A stretch of 64,000 bases of DNA from Hyalella azteca (taxonomy: Eukaryota > Arthropoda > Malacostraca > Amphipoda > Hyalellidae), in NCBI RefSeq assembly GCF_000764305.2, contig NW_025936040.1, positions 62,001 to 126,000 on the forward strand, given 5' to 3'. Under the pieces are notes generated by a model that did not search any database, was not told the DNA's origin, and saw only the letters and a program-made list of their open reading frames with translations. Numbering within the stretch: the first letter of the stretch is position 1; each line of letters starts with the position of its first letter. This document shows positions 37,236 through 49,722 of the stretch, piece after piece. The translations under genes were made by a program, and so were the position numbers.

Positions 37236-38102
37236 CAAAATGATTGTACGGAACAAATCCTTAAGTGGTCAGAGAGGTTGGCTTCCCATTTAATATCACG
37301 CATTAGAGAGACTGAGCCTATATACACAATTAATACAGAATAAAAATATTTACCTGAAAATATGCGCAAGCAAAAATACGGTACAGAGTATAATTTTGAT
37401 TGAATAGCGAAAAACACGAGAGAAAATGCATTTTCAATTCACGGCTTTCAGTGTTCCCGAATGGACACCGGATTCATACGTGAATAAATCAAGGCCAATA
37501 TAACTGTTTTAATTGGAATGCTCTGAGATATTAATTTTCAATTAAGAGATACATTAAAAACTAACAAGATTTTGGTTTATCTATTATCGAGGCCGCATAA
37601 TTTATCTGACAAAAATTCGAATCACTAACCATATATCTGCAGTGGTTCTGCAATTGTTAATTGTTCATTGTTTTCAGATCGCCAAGCTTATCTATAAACA
37701 CATTTTTAATTACAGACAAAGCCGTGTACCATGTCGTCTTTGATTACAATGGTTCAAGCTATGTGATTTTCCTCATACAAACCTTTTCCATCACATCATT
37801 CTAAAGTTTAATTATTATTTTTTAATTTACTTTCGCGGGTTATAATAATTAATATAGGACTTGGATTTTCTAGAAAAGAGTTATTTCATAACATCTCATC
37901 TGCTTAAGCTCGTACCTTAAGAGCATAAAACTTGCGCAATAATAGAACAAGGTAAACATGTGCACAGAATTGATTCTCACTTCAAATGGTATTCCCGATT
38001 TTTGATCATCGGAATCAAGATATCATTTGCAGCAAAGTGAGTGATATTGCTGGAGAGGTTAAGGCTACTTCAAAAGGAATTAGAGCTTGTATCCCATTAC
38101 AG

Positions 38103-38806
38103 TGAACGGTACCGAGTTCGGTGACTGGCTTCATGAGATGGAGAAAGTATCAGAGGAACTAATGTCTCCCCTGATGAAACCACTACCACAGCGAGACCCT
38201 CTACAAATTGCCACCCCAGAAATCAACACGCGAAGGCAACCTGAAGAGAGCATGACAATTTCGAGCCCTGGATCCCGACTCATAGCCCCTACATTAAACT
38301 TGACCAACCATCAGCAAGGAGGTATCATTCTTGATCCTGATTTGGTCGGCATTTTTGGATTTGGTGGAGGAATCGTAGGGGACTTGGAGGCAAGCCTTTA
38401 CGACGCCGCAAACGTTGGGGAGATCGGAGACGGTACTCGGCCTCATACCGATAGCGAAATAGCACGCAAAACATTCCATTTGGATCGATTTAATGCCATA
38501 GGAGAAGACTATATTGAAGGCGTTGGAAATGTGGGCAGTTTGTACATCACCAATGAAGAAGAAGGAAAGGATGAAGGAGGGCTGCGCTCAGGAGCAGCTG
38601 TTGTGACAATTGCAGACAACGAATTCAAGGGAACAGCTCTAAAGCCAAGGAAGAAATTATTTCAAAAACTCTTTCGCGGCCAAGAATCGAATTCATCAGG
38701 AGAATCACTTTCGTCCGTCGTCCGACACAATCACCGCCATTCCTTCATCAACCCGACTTTGCATCGTCATCGTTCTGAACCCCAGCCGACAAGTAGGACA
38801 TCTTGA
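38103..38806 (+). CDS. Candidate alternative terminal (or cassette) exon after exon 5
   Basis: Lies in intron 5. Acceptor CTTGTATCCCATTACAG at 38102. The phase fits exon 5: its last G plus TG gives Val. The frame then runs 233 residues from NGTEFGDWLHEMEKVSEEL to TGA at 38804-38806. It contains a Gly-rich hydrophobic stretch (LVGIFGFGGGIVG), acidic patches and a basic His-rich tail ending in RHRSEPQPTSRTS. A frame this long is unlikely by chance here. No domain is recognised. An internal donor-like GGAG|GTATCA at 38322 is in phase 1, which would also let it act as a cassette exon before exon 6. It could instead belong to a separate nested gene. A possible ATTAAA lies far downstream at 39365. 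Confidence 0.5.
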
Positions 38807-40619
38807 AATGTAATTTGTTCACCAGCACTGTTGCGCATATTTGCACTCGCCTCCACGACCACATCTGCACCAGAAATTCTAGTGCATGTTTCTTTGATAA
38901 TAACTTAAAAATATTCACGATGATTTAGAATTGTTGTATTTATGTCAATTCGTGTTGAGCACTTTTAGTTGAAAAGTAAGCGGACAGAGGCTTTTGAAAA
39001 TTATCAATTTGGATTTCCTCTGTGCACCGAACTTCACATCACCGATGCACCGACCACCGCTTCTTATGCACCACTTTTCTGCACCGAAATGTTGTGTTAT
39101 GCACCAGTGATATCGCACCTGCACTGTAGATTTGCTGTAATGTTTACTGCACAATCTTTCTCCGCACTCTGCACCGATGTTCAACTGTTAATACTCCTGC
39201 ACAGCCTCTTTAGGCACAGTTTTAAGGAAACAAAATTTTTGTACGCTTGATGTAAACTTTCATCATGACTCCACTAATCTTTGACAATGTTGCGTTGGAA
39301 GACTTATTTAAACGTACTAATAGTATTAGTTTGAACCGTGTTTCTTTTCTTTACAGCTGCCTAATATTAAAGGTAATTTCCTTCTCATTGCAAAGGAATT
39401 TCATTTGCATTGACAGCAAATGTCACTTTAACTGCTATTAATCTAGTCATTTCTCGTACCAATCCTTTGTAGGAAATGTTGTGTTCCTTCACTGCCCTAG
39501 GGATGTGACCCTTGAGTTCAAAATTCATAAGTTTCGCCTGCACTGTCGAGACATCTTTGGAAATAGGCGAATAAGCTTTGGACAAAATATTTAAGCCAGT
39601 GCCAGCCTTTCAAATTGGACTTGTCTCGCTCGAAGAAATGTGGAAGACTTCGTCCATTAAGCGATGCATTTTTTATTCAATATGAGTTAACCTGACTCAT
39701 TTTAGTCCTGTAAAAAGGCGTTTCATTAGTAGAAAAAATGTCACTTTTTGGACAGCAAGACACATTATTTTTTTAACTTTTTTCAGCCTTCACTTGCAAA
39801 TTCGAATCATCTTACTGACTTGCCCCTCTGCAGATGTGTGACAGTCCAAACATTCTCCGAAAGTTTCCTTATTACTTCATTATTGTGTCAGGCGTCAAAG
39901 ATATTTAACATCAGACCATCTATCACGCACTTGATTGTGCAGATTTGTAGCTATTTGATAAATAATATCTGTATCTATGTACTTATTTCGTTCACACTCT
40001 GATGGCATTAAGCCATCGAGCAGTTCTAATCATACCACTGTCTTCTCCACAGCTTCATTTAATCCTCCATTCATGTTACACTAAGAACTCACCGTCAACA
40101 CACACCAAGAATTTTAGCGCGAAGAAAATACAAAGAAAATTTACTATATTTGATTCACCAACGTTTATTCATAACCTTTTTCAAATAACATTTAGGGAAT
40201 TTTCTTGCTGTTTGTATGGTTTTTATTTACATGTTAAATCAAGCTATCATAATTAAGCTTTCATGCGCAAATTCTTCTCCAGTTTCTACCGAGCGTCAAT
40301 TGACACCAGCAGGTGTTATTTATATTTATATATATGTTACAAGTCTATTCATATCAATATTGAAGTAAACTATATTCTATCATCTATCACAAAATCATTA
40401 TTCATGCTGTCAATATGTTAAATGTTTTTGTTCAATTTATTCGGAAGAATCTGCCATCATGATTTTGAAGTTTCTTGATGGGTACTCCCTTGAGCAGAAT
40501 TAAACAAGGATTTCTTTCGCTGATTTTTATGTTCAGCAATAGTTAATAACTTATCTTGAAATATCATCATAGTTCTATACTGTATGAAGAGAAATCTGTT
40601 GAACGCTTCACTCGCACCG

Positions 40620-40800
40620 CTTGCAGCTTAATCTCTTGCCGTTTTCCTTCTGTTCTAACGTTATCCTCCGCTGAAGTATCTCTCTTTCTCTCTCCGCTGA
40701 CGTTTCTGAAATCTTTTGACGTTTTCCTCAAATGACGTTTCTCTCTTTCTTTTTCCACTGACGTTTCTGAAGTCTCTTGACGTTTTCTTCCGCAGAAAAC
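40620..40800. repeat. Pyrimidine-rich repeat with a TGACGTTT core
   Basis: TGACGTTTCTGAA, TTGACGTTTTCCTC and CTCTCTTTCTCT blocks alternate about four times. The minus-strand frame at 40567-40812 is purine-repeat sequence. Confidence 0.7.
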
Positions 40801-41544
40801 TAATGATTTCAAATTAAATCAGCCTTGTGGGTAAAACCTTGTGCTGCCGTCGAATGCATTACTCGTTTTCCTGGTTTGTAGGAGTTAAGGTAAACTAAGG
40901 TAAACATTGACCCTGTTTGTTACAATTATTCTTAATGACTGTTGCAGGGAATGGTCTATTTACAAACTCCGAAAGTAAAATTTGTCTAATGAAGAAGGCT
41001 TCACTAATTGATATCCACTATCAGCCTTCACCTAAATAGCGAATATTCGTAAAATGTTATTTGACTTCAAACGGTGGTTTGAATTAAGATACAAAAGTTG
41101 AGTGATGAACAGGCCAGATCAGATAAAAATATTAATATGAAAATTTATCATAACAAGCGCAATAAAACTTGCTGTTAGAATCTTGCCAGTTATTTTCCAG
41201 CTCTGCACTTGGCAATCACCTGGCTCAGTAATTTTGAGTACTTGGAATTTTAATTTTAATTTTGATCTAACTAAATGTTGTACCATCCGTAGCATTAAAG
41301 ACGTAGGATCGAATAAGAAATTTTTTTATCGACTAACAGAGCTTGACTAGTAAATTTTGATAAAGTGTAGTAGTTTGAAATCGGAACTCGATATTTTACA
41401 ATACAATAGAAGAAATAGAAAGACTAAAATTTTCTAATAATAAAGAAATAATAGTAATAATTAAAATAATGGAATGTAAGTTTTTAAAATGAAGCCAACG
41501 TGTGACCTGTCGCACATTCTAGACATAGCGTAATTTCTGAAATT

Positions 41545-41720
41545 AGTTGCGGATATCGAACCTGAACCTCATTGCTCCGGTCTTGCAGTGCTTGACCACC
41601 CAGCCATTTCACCTATTTCGACCAAGAACTCTCACAAATAACTATGGGTTTCGCACCCTCAACTCGCTGATCATTCTGATCTTAACCAAATGAGGCAAAA
41701 TGGCTTCTCTCCTTAAGAAC
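41545..41720 (-). repeat. Possible tRNA-derived SINE relic
   Basis: Read on the minus strand, a TGGTTAAGATCAG block and a GGGTGCGAAACCC arm are followed by TGGCTGGGTGGTCAAGCACT and GGTTCGATATCC, a close match to a tRNA B box. Two tRNA-like halves in tandem suggest a decayed tRNA-derived SINE. No complete cloverleaf can be drawn, so it is not called as a tRNA. Confidence 0.3.
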
Positions 41721-41835
41721 TCATCCCCGGTTAACTTCTCCCGTTATAAAATTATTTTGATTCAATTCATTATGTAACATCACTTGATAATAAAGGCTCA
41801 TCATTTTCCTTTAACTTTTCTGATGTTCTCTGCAG

Positions 41836-41932
41836 AGCGGGACCCTTTTATATCTCTGCAGCAAGTTAAGCTTGTCGCTGCCAGCTGCACAGACGCCCTG
41901 CAGAGCTGTCAGCAACTGCCACTCTGCAGACA
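41836..41932 (+). CDS. Gfrl: GFR-like receptor exon 6: start of GFR domain 3
   Basis: Acceptor TTTTCTGATGTTCTCTGCAG at 41835; donor AGACA|GTAAGT at 41933 (full consensus intronic side). Phase 1 in, phase 2 out, 97 nt. Encodes ERDPFISLQQVKLVAASC followed by TDALQSCQQLPLCR. Three Cys with spacing C-x6-C-x5-C match the opening of exons 2 and 4, so this begins domain 3. Read without splicing the frame stops at once (CAG TAA). It joins exon 7 at 51128 or, as an alternative, the terminal exon at 42736; both begin in phase 2. Confidence 0.82.
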
Positions 41933-42087
41933 GTAAGTGATAACATATTATGATTAGATTTTTTCATATTTAATTTACATGCTGTCGCAGGTAGAAACTG
42001 TAATTCTAGAACATTGCGCTCATTTTAACATTTATATTACTCTAAGAAAATCCCAAAAAGAAGCAGATACAAATTTAATTCTACTTC

Positions 42088-42200
42088 AAAAATAAGTTTA
42101 ATCGAGTAGTGTTAAGTATATATTATAAAATAAGTTTAATCGAGTAGTGTTAAGTATATATTCTAAAATAAGTTTAATCGAGTAGAGTTAAGTATAATAA
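42088..42200. repeat. 38-bp x3 tandem repeat
   Basis: Three copies of AAATAAGTTTAATCGAGTAG plus TGTTAAGTATATATT at 38-bp spacing. Confidence 0.92.
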
Positions 42201-42735
42201 GTTTAATAGAATAAGTTAATCGGCTACATGATGATTTTTTCCTCAAAATATGTTCAATTATTAAAGGTAGCTCTGATTAAGAGTTTCTACTATACGGTTG
42301 CGATTGATGACAATTTCGCATATCACTCTTTTCTGTTCAGATATTTAAAATCAAACATTTGAACAGACAGGAAAAGGTAGTTTAGATTGGCTAGCATTTA
42401 TGCAGTTGTCAAACATCATCAATTCATCTCGGTCATATAGGAGCCCTATAGCTGGACATCAGAATTTTCTACTGACATGAAGTCGCGACTCTTCCCATAA
42501 AACTCTCCCTTCAATACAAACTAAAACTTCTGTTTCATTCTAACTACATGAAAATATTTGTTACTCTAAAATCATCCATCTGTTAAGAACCTCCCATTTT
42601 ATACCTGCAGTCATATTTCTAGTTTCTTTTTTTTGCGGAGAATTAATTTGATAATTTGATAGCTTGAACGTAATTTAGTAGATGTATTACATTTTTCTAC
42701 CATCATAACCTGAAATCATTTCGCATCAATTTTAG

Positions 42736-42930
42736 CCTGAAGTCAATGTTGGACGACATCAGTGCTCGTATGTTTGCTGATTGCGTTCGTTATGGCTATT
42801 ATAATGCCTGGTCATGTCGCAAAGCTGAGATATCAAGTTTCCAATTGGTAACCAAGATACTGGAACACAAAATAACAAACCTGCTGCGCAAAAAAAACCC
42901 AGCTAACATAATTATCGAGCTCGAATATTA
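42736..42930 (+). CDS. Candidate alternative terminal exon after exon 6
   Basis: Lies in intron 6. Acceptor TTTCGCATCAATTTTAG at 42735. The first base completes a His codon with the phase-2 end of exon 6. The frame reads LKSMLDDISARMFADC, then VRYGYYNAWSCRKAEIS, and ends NIIIELEY at TAA 42928-42930. The start parallels exon 7 (HLEAITARC...), with two Cys 10 residues apart where exon 7 has a Cys triplet, and no C-x-C. AATAAA at 43017-43022 is followed by GT-rich sequence near 43074, so it looks like a complete 3' end. It would yield a receptor with two full domains and a variant half domain. It could also be a decayed duplicate of exon 7. Confidence 0.5.
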
Positions 42931-45768
42931 ACCGGAAAATTCGTTTTCATGAAGATTATGTTGTTTAACACCCAATTTACCGGTAGCTACAAAGTTTCAA
43001 CCACAGCATGCATGTAAATAAAGGCTTTCTTCATTCGTTAGGTGCTGCGTTCCCACGCATGCACCTGCAATTATTGTGACTTTGTACGTAGTTTTGCTTA
43101 CCACATTTAATATCAGCCTGGTGGTCTAGGTTACTCTCTTATGGTCCTATTTTGAAGTTTCAAAATGAAATCGAAAATGCATATATTACATTTTGTTACA
43201 TTAAAAAATGTGTTTTCAACCAAGTGAAGCATTTTAGGCTAAAATTTGCGATATCGATATCGCATGATTTTTATACCGTAAAGACTTTTGGCGTAATTTC
43301 GGCAACTAGCTGCGGACATGGTGTAATTTCAATATCGTTCAATAAACATGAATGGTGCCTATATAAATCATTTTACAATATTAAAAAGATGTTATGCAAT
43401 TAATTGTTTTGAAGCGGGCGAGAGCAGAATTTCAATTTCCATTAGAGATGCCTTCTAAATGTATCTCTAATGGATAACTCAGTTCCTCTTTAGATAAAAA
43501 TACGCTTTTCGACTCGAATTTTTGCTGGGTAAATGTATTCAATTATAGGGATCACAGAGCTCTGACTTTGAATATTTTATAACTGAAATTTGCAAGCGCA
43601 ACCCCGTGACCAAAACTTGCTAATATCATTCATTTCTTCATTAAAAAGTGTATGGTTGTTAATATTTAGGCAGAAATAATAAATATTTACACTTTAACGC
43701 CAAAAAGTGCTTTTACAAAGTTAATAGATATTCACTTTTGCACAACACCGTAGCTAACTTGTGCATGTTTTTAAAGGGCCATTTTTGAAGTGTCGCTATG
43801 CCAGAGTTAAAAGCGATTTAACCTCAAATGTGCGCCGCTAACTAACATAGTTCAGTCGAAATTTATAGTAATCATTTCACAAATTATTTATGAAAGAATT
43901 CTGGCGTCAAAAAAGCAGTCCGCGTTACAGGATGCAAAAAGAAGGCGTAAAGTAAATTTATTTGATTATTCGCAATGTTTCCGCTATGAAAACTTTATGA
44001 AAATACCTGCAGATTAGCACGGCGTCGCCCGGTACAGATATAATACCGGGCAATGTGAGTATTCCGTCATCCAGAAACCGGCGGAAATTTACTTGGTTCC
44101 TAACTACTTCTGTTGCGTATGTTCATTTTGCGAAGGATTTGAATACACGAATTTTCGTTCCGTTTTCTTTATAAAATTGGTTTCTGTAATCAAAACAATA
44201 TACAAAGTTAAAAAATAGTTACATTAAATTAGTATTGCACAAAAGATATGACCGAGAAGTGAAATAATTTATTACGAACATAGAACACGATAAAAGTCAA
44301 GGTATTCATGGATCTTCGGAATTAAAATACACGTGCCAAACATTTCCTTCTGTTCATAATAGAACCAACACCGAAACTGAAACTCTAAGATGCTTATAAA
44401 ACTGAACTAAAGTAAAATGTCGGTGACACGCATGCTTCAGGCGAACAAAATAAACTGGAAAACTGCATTTGAGAACCAGAAATTTAATAACTTCTTTCCA
44501 TATTCGTATTACAGAGCTTCCAGGGAGTAAAGCAGTCATTAGATGAATTGGAACTTCCCGGTAGCTACATGATGGGTATTGTATGAGGATATATTGAATG
44601 ATGGATATTGTAATGAGAAGTAAATACAATTGTGGGGAAATAATCAGACAATCGCAGGCTCACATAACTTCCTTTACTGTAATTCAGTAAATATTCACTT
44701 GATAGTGACATTTCCTGGAGGCATTCCACTAACATTGATTACAATTTCTCTACTCACATGATTCATTCACTCTATTCATGACCGTGATCTTCCCCATAAC
44801 ATTACAAAATTCGAAGATGATTCTGTGGATTTGTCTCTTGTGGATATTTAAATTCAAAACGTGGCAGTTAAGATTATTGTCTACGAATCTGTCGAGTATA
44901 TTAGCCATTAATAAGTAAATATAATGACAAATTATTGCTTTACTAAATTTCTTGCTAATGAGTAACTGAACTAAACGAACCTGTCCAAAATTTGATGCTA
45001 AATTCCATGAAAAAAGACTCAGTCTCAAAATTACAGGGATAAGTCAATAATCAAATTTAGATTCTTTACTAGATGCACATTTACAAAACATTCGAATCAA
45101 AATTAAAACGAAATGCTACGCAAAACCAAACATTTAATTATTATACTATATATGAAAACCATACATTTATTTCCAATGTCTAAACCCTTCGGAATCAAAT
45201 TCATGTTTTTCCTCGTAGAAAAACAGAAAAAAATTATATTATCAGAAATGTTAACTGACGTCTAAATACATCAAAATGAAAACGAGTGTAATGTATTTTC
45301 AACAATTCGGAAATTCAGTAAACTTTTATTTGTTAGGTATGTACATGATACATCATCCTTATAAATTACTCGCGTCTTCACGAGGTAATGACTTACCGAT
45401 GTCTTGACTTCGATATTGCATGATTCATTATTACTTTAGAATGCTATCTTAATTAAAAGTAATCAAATTAAATTGACGTTTAAATAATGTATATGTCAGT
45501 CAGATTCAATAACAGACAAAGCATAAAAAAATCCTATTTTCGTGTGTGATTTTTATTTAAACACGTAGTTATAACTATTAAAAACAAATCTTTTGTTTTA
45601 GGTAGCATTTAAATCTGTTCATTTGAATTCACTGTTCCAATTAATAGCACTGAAAATGTTGCCCTACACATAATAACGTTAATTTTATCAGGTTAGTATC
45701 GAGTGTTTTAACAAGCGATGTAACGTCATCGCCTGGAACCGGCGTCCGGCCGCGCGAGCTTAATGTGG

Positions 45769-45870
45769 TTACGGCGAGTTACGGGGAACTGGTGGGGGTT
45801 ACGAGGGGGTTACCGGGGACTGGTGGGAGTTACTGGGGACTGGCGGGAGTTCCGGGAGACTGGCGTTGGC
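45769..45870. repeat. GC-rich GTTACCGGGGACTGGTGGGA repeat
   Basis: About five degenerate copies of a unit of about 20 bp inside a GC-rich island (45720-45900) that ends with GGCTATAAGAGGCGC, a TATA-like motif. Confidence 0.8.
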
Positions 45871-46049
45871 TATAAGAGGCGCAGGCAGTGGTTATTATGA
45901 GGTATGCAGTGGGTGAGGTAAGGGTGACTCTGGGGGGCGATATGTAGCACGCTCTTGTATGTAGAATATAGATGAGTCCCTCCGCCATCCCACGGAGGAA
46001 ATATCGAAGGCCTGAGCTGAGTGGAGCAGATCTTAGACAAGCTCTCGGT

Positions 46050-47000
46050 TCTGGCTCGTGAGGTGTGCCACTTCCAAGTGGATATATCGCCTCGATATCG
46101 TCTTACATGCACGACACTTGGGTGCTGATGACAAATACGAACACGACAGACTGCCAGAGGTTGCAAGAAGACCTGTCTGCAATATATGACTTGAATTTGA
46201 CTGAAACAAGATTGAGGTTCTGGGATACAGAGGTAGCGGAAAAATCGGGATGAAGTGAATTACGACTAACTGGCAACGGACAGACGGAAATTTAAAAAGT
46301 AGCAATTTGCACGTGATTTATGAGTGCTAATGAGAACCCAAGTCAAGTTTGGTGGTCATTGAATGGAAATAACTGCAAGAGGTTGGCGACAGATGAGGTG
46401 GATATTTTAAAAGTTCGGAAGAAGGGAAGTGAAACCAAGGATCACACCTTTAATAGCACTTGTTTTCCCTCTCCTTAAATACTGCTGCCAGCAATGGACC
46501 CCGTTTATTGCGGCGCAGTAGGGCTATCGGAAGCGCTACAGCGAATTCTCTCGTCTAGGATCTGCGGAATGGAGGAGCCCAACTACTGGGATAGGCTGAA
46601 GTACATTAATTGGTCTGTACTCACTGCAGAATAGACGGGAAAGTTATGTCATTCTGTACGCCTGAATTTATAACAGGACTTATAATGGGGGACTATGCAG
46701 AGACATGAAGGGAAGACTGTGCAGAATGCCCCAATTCCGCTACAGAGCTGCCGCAAGATTTCACTCTCTGCGGGAAGGATCCCTCTCAAAGGCTGGACCA
46801 ATGTTACTTAACGTCTTGCCAAAGGAGCTAAGTGAAGAGCAATTCAACCTAGAGACCTTCAAGAGATGACTTGATGGAGTCGTTAGCACATTTTCTTAGA
46901 CAAGAAGCAAGCAACAGTATCGCGGATCAGCGTCTCCACACGACGAAGATATCGAAGGCTGCAGCTGAGCAGGGTCATTTTATGCGCTCAGTGACCGCTC
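46050..47000 (+). mobile_element. Decayed non-LTR retrotransposon 3' end
   Basis: Broken frames resemble the reverse-transcriptase C-terminal region of CR1/Jockey-type elements. GCTGATGAC (ADD of the catalytic YADD) lies at about 46122, followed after a one-base shift by TDCQRLQEDLSAIYD. Further on are QQWTPF, WRSPTT-IG-STLIGLYSLQ, RGRLCRMPQFRYR-type and LREGSLSKAGPMLLNVLPKE segments ending in LETFKR. Stops and frameshifts throughout mean it is inactive. It may start somewhat earlier, near 45990. Confidence 0.7.
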
Positions 47001-47844
47001 TAGCCAACCTGCTTAGTCCATTTTCATCGATTTCAAAATTCGTTATCGAGGGTAAGGGATTCTGAAGGATGAACATGATCTGCTTAAGGATTGTAACCGC
47101 TCGAAGGAAAAGCAGCGTCGCCAGCAATATATTGTAGAGCTTTTATTTCATTGTATGGCTCACCGTTTGTGTTTTAACAGTTTTTTCTTCGCATTTTTCT
47201 TGCTTTGCCAGCTGTCAAATACATTTTCTTCATAAGCAAAAAATACATTTTCTAGTAGGCGGCAATTCAGAAAATCAGAAAAAAATCGTTATTTACAGTT
47301 TTAGCTTTCACGCTTCCGGCGATGCAAGGTTATTTTCTTTTTATGCAGGTTTCATTGAAGACCAGAGAATTTGTTTTATTGACAATTTTCTATTTTTCTT
47401 TACTCTACTTTATTCATGTATCACCATCCCTCCGTCATTTTATTATTTATTTGACTTAACAATGTCCCAATTAATCGTTTATTTTTATTTTATTTATTTT
47501 ATCTAAGTTTCTGTGACACATCAAACAGTTGCAAGCATTTTACGTCCACCCTTCTCCAATATTTCTGCACCTAGTCCTGAGTCCTTCGTACACCTAATGG
47601 ACTATATAGCCCCTTGCTCAAGCATTACTTTTCGTACTTCCCACAATTTCTTTTTCTTCGTGATTTCGGCTTCACTTAGCGCCTCTCGCAGCGTGTTTGT
47701 CGAGCGTGTGAAGAGGCACAAGTTCAGCAATAGGCTTCGATTTTACAGGCCACCTCAGCACACTTCGAACACCTCCGTAAATTAACAGGACTAACTAAAT
47801 TATTCTATCTTCCAAGAGAGAATTAACTAACTAAATTGTTCTCT

Positions 47845-47884
47845 CTGCTGTCAAGAAATTCCCACGGCATTTTCTTGACAGCAG
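47845..47884. other. Short perfect hairpin
   Basis: CTGCTGTCAAGAAA (47845-47858) and TTTCTTGACAGCAG (47871-47884) are perfect reverse complements around a 12-nt loop. It could be a structural RNA element or chance; the surrounding sequence gives no clue. Confidence 0.6.
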
Positions 47885-49410
47885 ACTTGTCTATTTCGTT
47901 GAGAGGTGTTAGATGTGATGGTTACTTCTATACTAGCTGAATGATGAATAAAAACAATAAATTACACATAATAAAAGATCTCAGTGCGTGTGATATTTTG
48001 GGTGCGAGATTTTGACACCTGAAGGTGCAGCAATTGAACGTTAATTTGAATCCGCACGCAGCACGTAATTGTGATAAATTTTAGTACAAGTATAGATAGT
48101 ATAATCCATTACTCAGAGCTAGATGAGAACATCCTTTTATTCGAGAGGAAATTCTGAATATTGCATCTACTTCAGCAAATAAATTCCCAGACATTAGTAA
48201 AATTCTTAACAAAATTCTAGTCCCTAAGTCTAACTTCAACCTCATAATGGCGGCTCATCCCAAAATGAACATAATGGCATCAAGGGTAAATGAAAATGCT
48301 TCAACAATTTTTTAAATCATTTAATTTCATTCAGGAAATTACCAGCGCGCCTTCAAACTTGATGAAACAGAAGAAATCTTGCCGTCTCGTCTTTAAAATG
48401 TGGACCAGCTGCCCCAAATTGATTTAATGTGACATTCAAAAAGGAATGGCCAAAATTGTTTAAAAAGTTACTAAAAAGCATAAAAATTTTGAAAAAAAAA
48501 TAAATATTGCCATGCCTTTCCTGGCTATTGATTTTTTCTAAAACACCGTCCGTCGCAATTTATTTTAGTTGTGTCTGATGTTGGTTGTTCTCCTCTGGAT
48601 TCCCGCTGCAGCTTGGGGCAGATCACACAAAATATTCAATTTCCATTTCAGCTGAAATATTATGTGCATTGCGATTAAACCCGCCATTACTAGTACGGTG
48701 AGAGAAAGTTATCGCAAGTAAGTAGTGCTATAGCATTTAATGTCGAAGTAAAGTTGGTTTCATGTAAAATATTCGGATTTAGAGGTTCTGTGCGAAGACC
48801 CAAAGCCTTTAGCGACGACGATAATCTTTAGCTGGAATATCGAGACCATTAGAGCGGATGCCGGGCAGCTCCTGGGCAAACATGGTTGCTTTTGTTTTTA
48901 GTTTTACAGATTTCCATTGTGCGCTGAGATATAAAGTAAGGAAGCTCGTTTAAATAATACTAGACATAAGTCAAGCCTCAACTATGTCAAAAGTTGGTTA
49001 TGTAGTTATATATTTTAACGGAATAACCACAACCATATAAAAAAATTGGAAGATATACTTGGAGCCTTCAATCGAAATTCCACTCAAGTTTATTCTTAGC
49101 AAGTTAAATAAATTGAAGGCGTCATTTCACTGATGAACAAGTCAACATTGATTCAAGTTTTGCTTGAGATGCAAACTAAATCTTAGAGCAGGAATCAAAA
49201 TTTTAGTTAAGTAACTACATATACCATTCATTGGCACAGGATATATATAACTAAATTTTTGGGTGTGCGGGGATAGGGTAACACGCATAATTTGCATAAT
49301 TATATATTGCTCTCAATTATCATCATACTGCAAAATCAGTTAATTGTCTGTCCTGTCTTATCCTGTAGCATTAATTACTTCGCTCTGTGTTTGATCCATA
49401 TTTGGTGTCA

Positions 49411-49465
49411 TTTTAGCGCATTTTCTCATTTATGGAAAAAATGCACTATTGTGCTCGCCATGTCC

Positions 49466-49512
<47 letters not shown>

Positions 49513-49553
49513 ATCATTTATGGAAAAAATACACTATTGTGCTCGCCATGTCC

Positions 49554-49628
<75 letters not shown>

Positions 49629-49722
49629 CGTCCGTCTGTCCGTCCGTCCGTGACCTCAAGTTTTCGTCGACGAGAAAATGCGCTTTCTGTCACTCACTGC
49701 AGTGAGTACCGAGTTATATTTT
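49411..49722. mobile_element. Short inverted-repeat (MITE-like) element with a CTGT core, copy 2
   Basis: Same termini as the copy at 31113 (AGCGCATTTTCTC at 49415-49427, GAGAAAATGCGCT at 49672-49684). It has a greatly expanded CTGT microsatellite and an internal duplication of the ATTTATGGAAAAAATNCACT to CCATGTCCGTCTG segment. The Cys/Leu/Ser/Val repeat frames across it (49292-49705 and others) come from the microsatellite. Confidence 0.65.

Larger units (their letters stand above)
37002..41835 (+). other. Intron 5
   Basis: GTGAGA to TGCAG. Contains the degenerate donor copies, the 38103-38806 candidate exon, a GCACC-rich stretch at 38830-39190, a pyrimidine-rich repeat at 40620-40800 and a tRNA-like relic at 41545-41720. 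Other parts are AT-rich without visible features. Confidence 0.7.
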
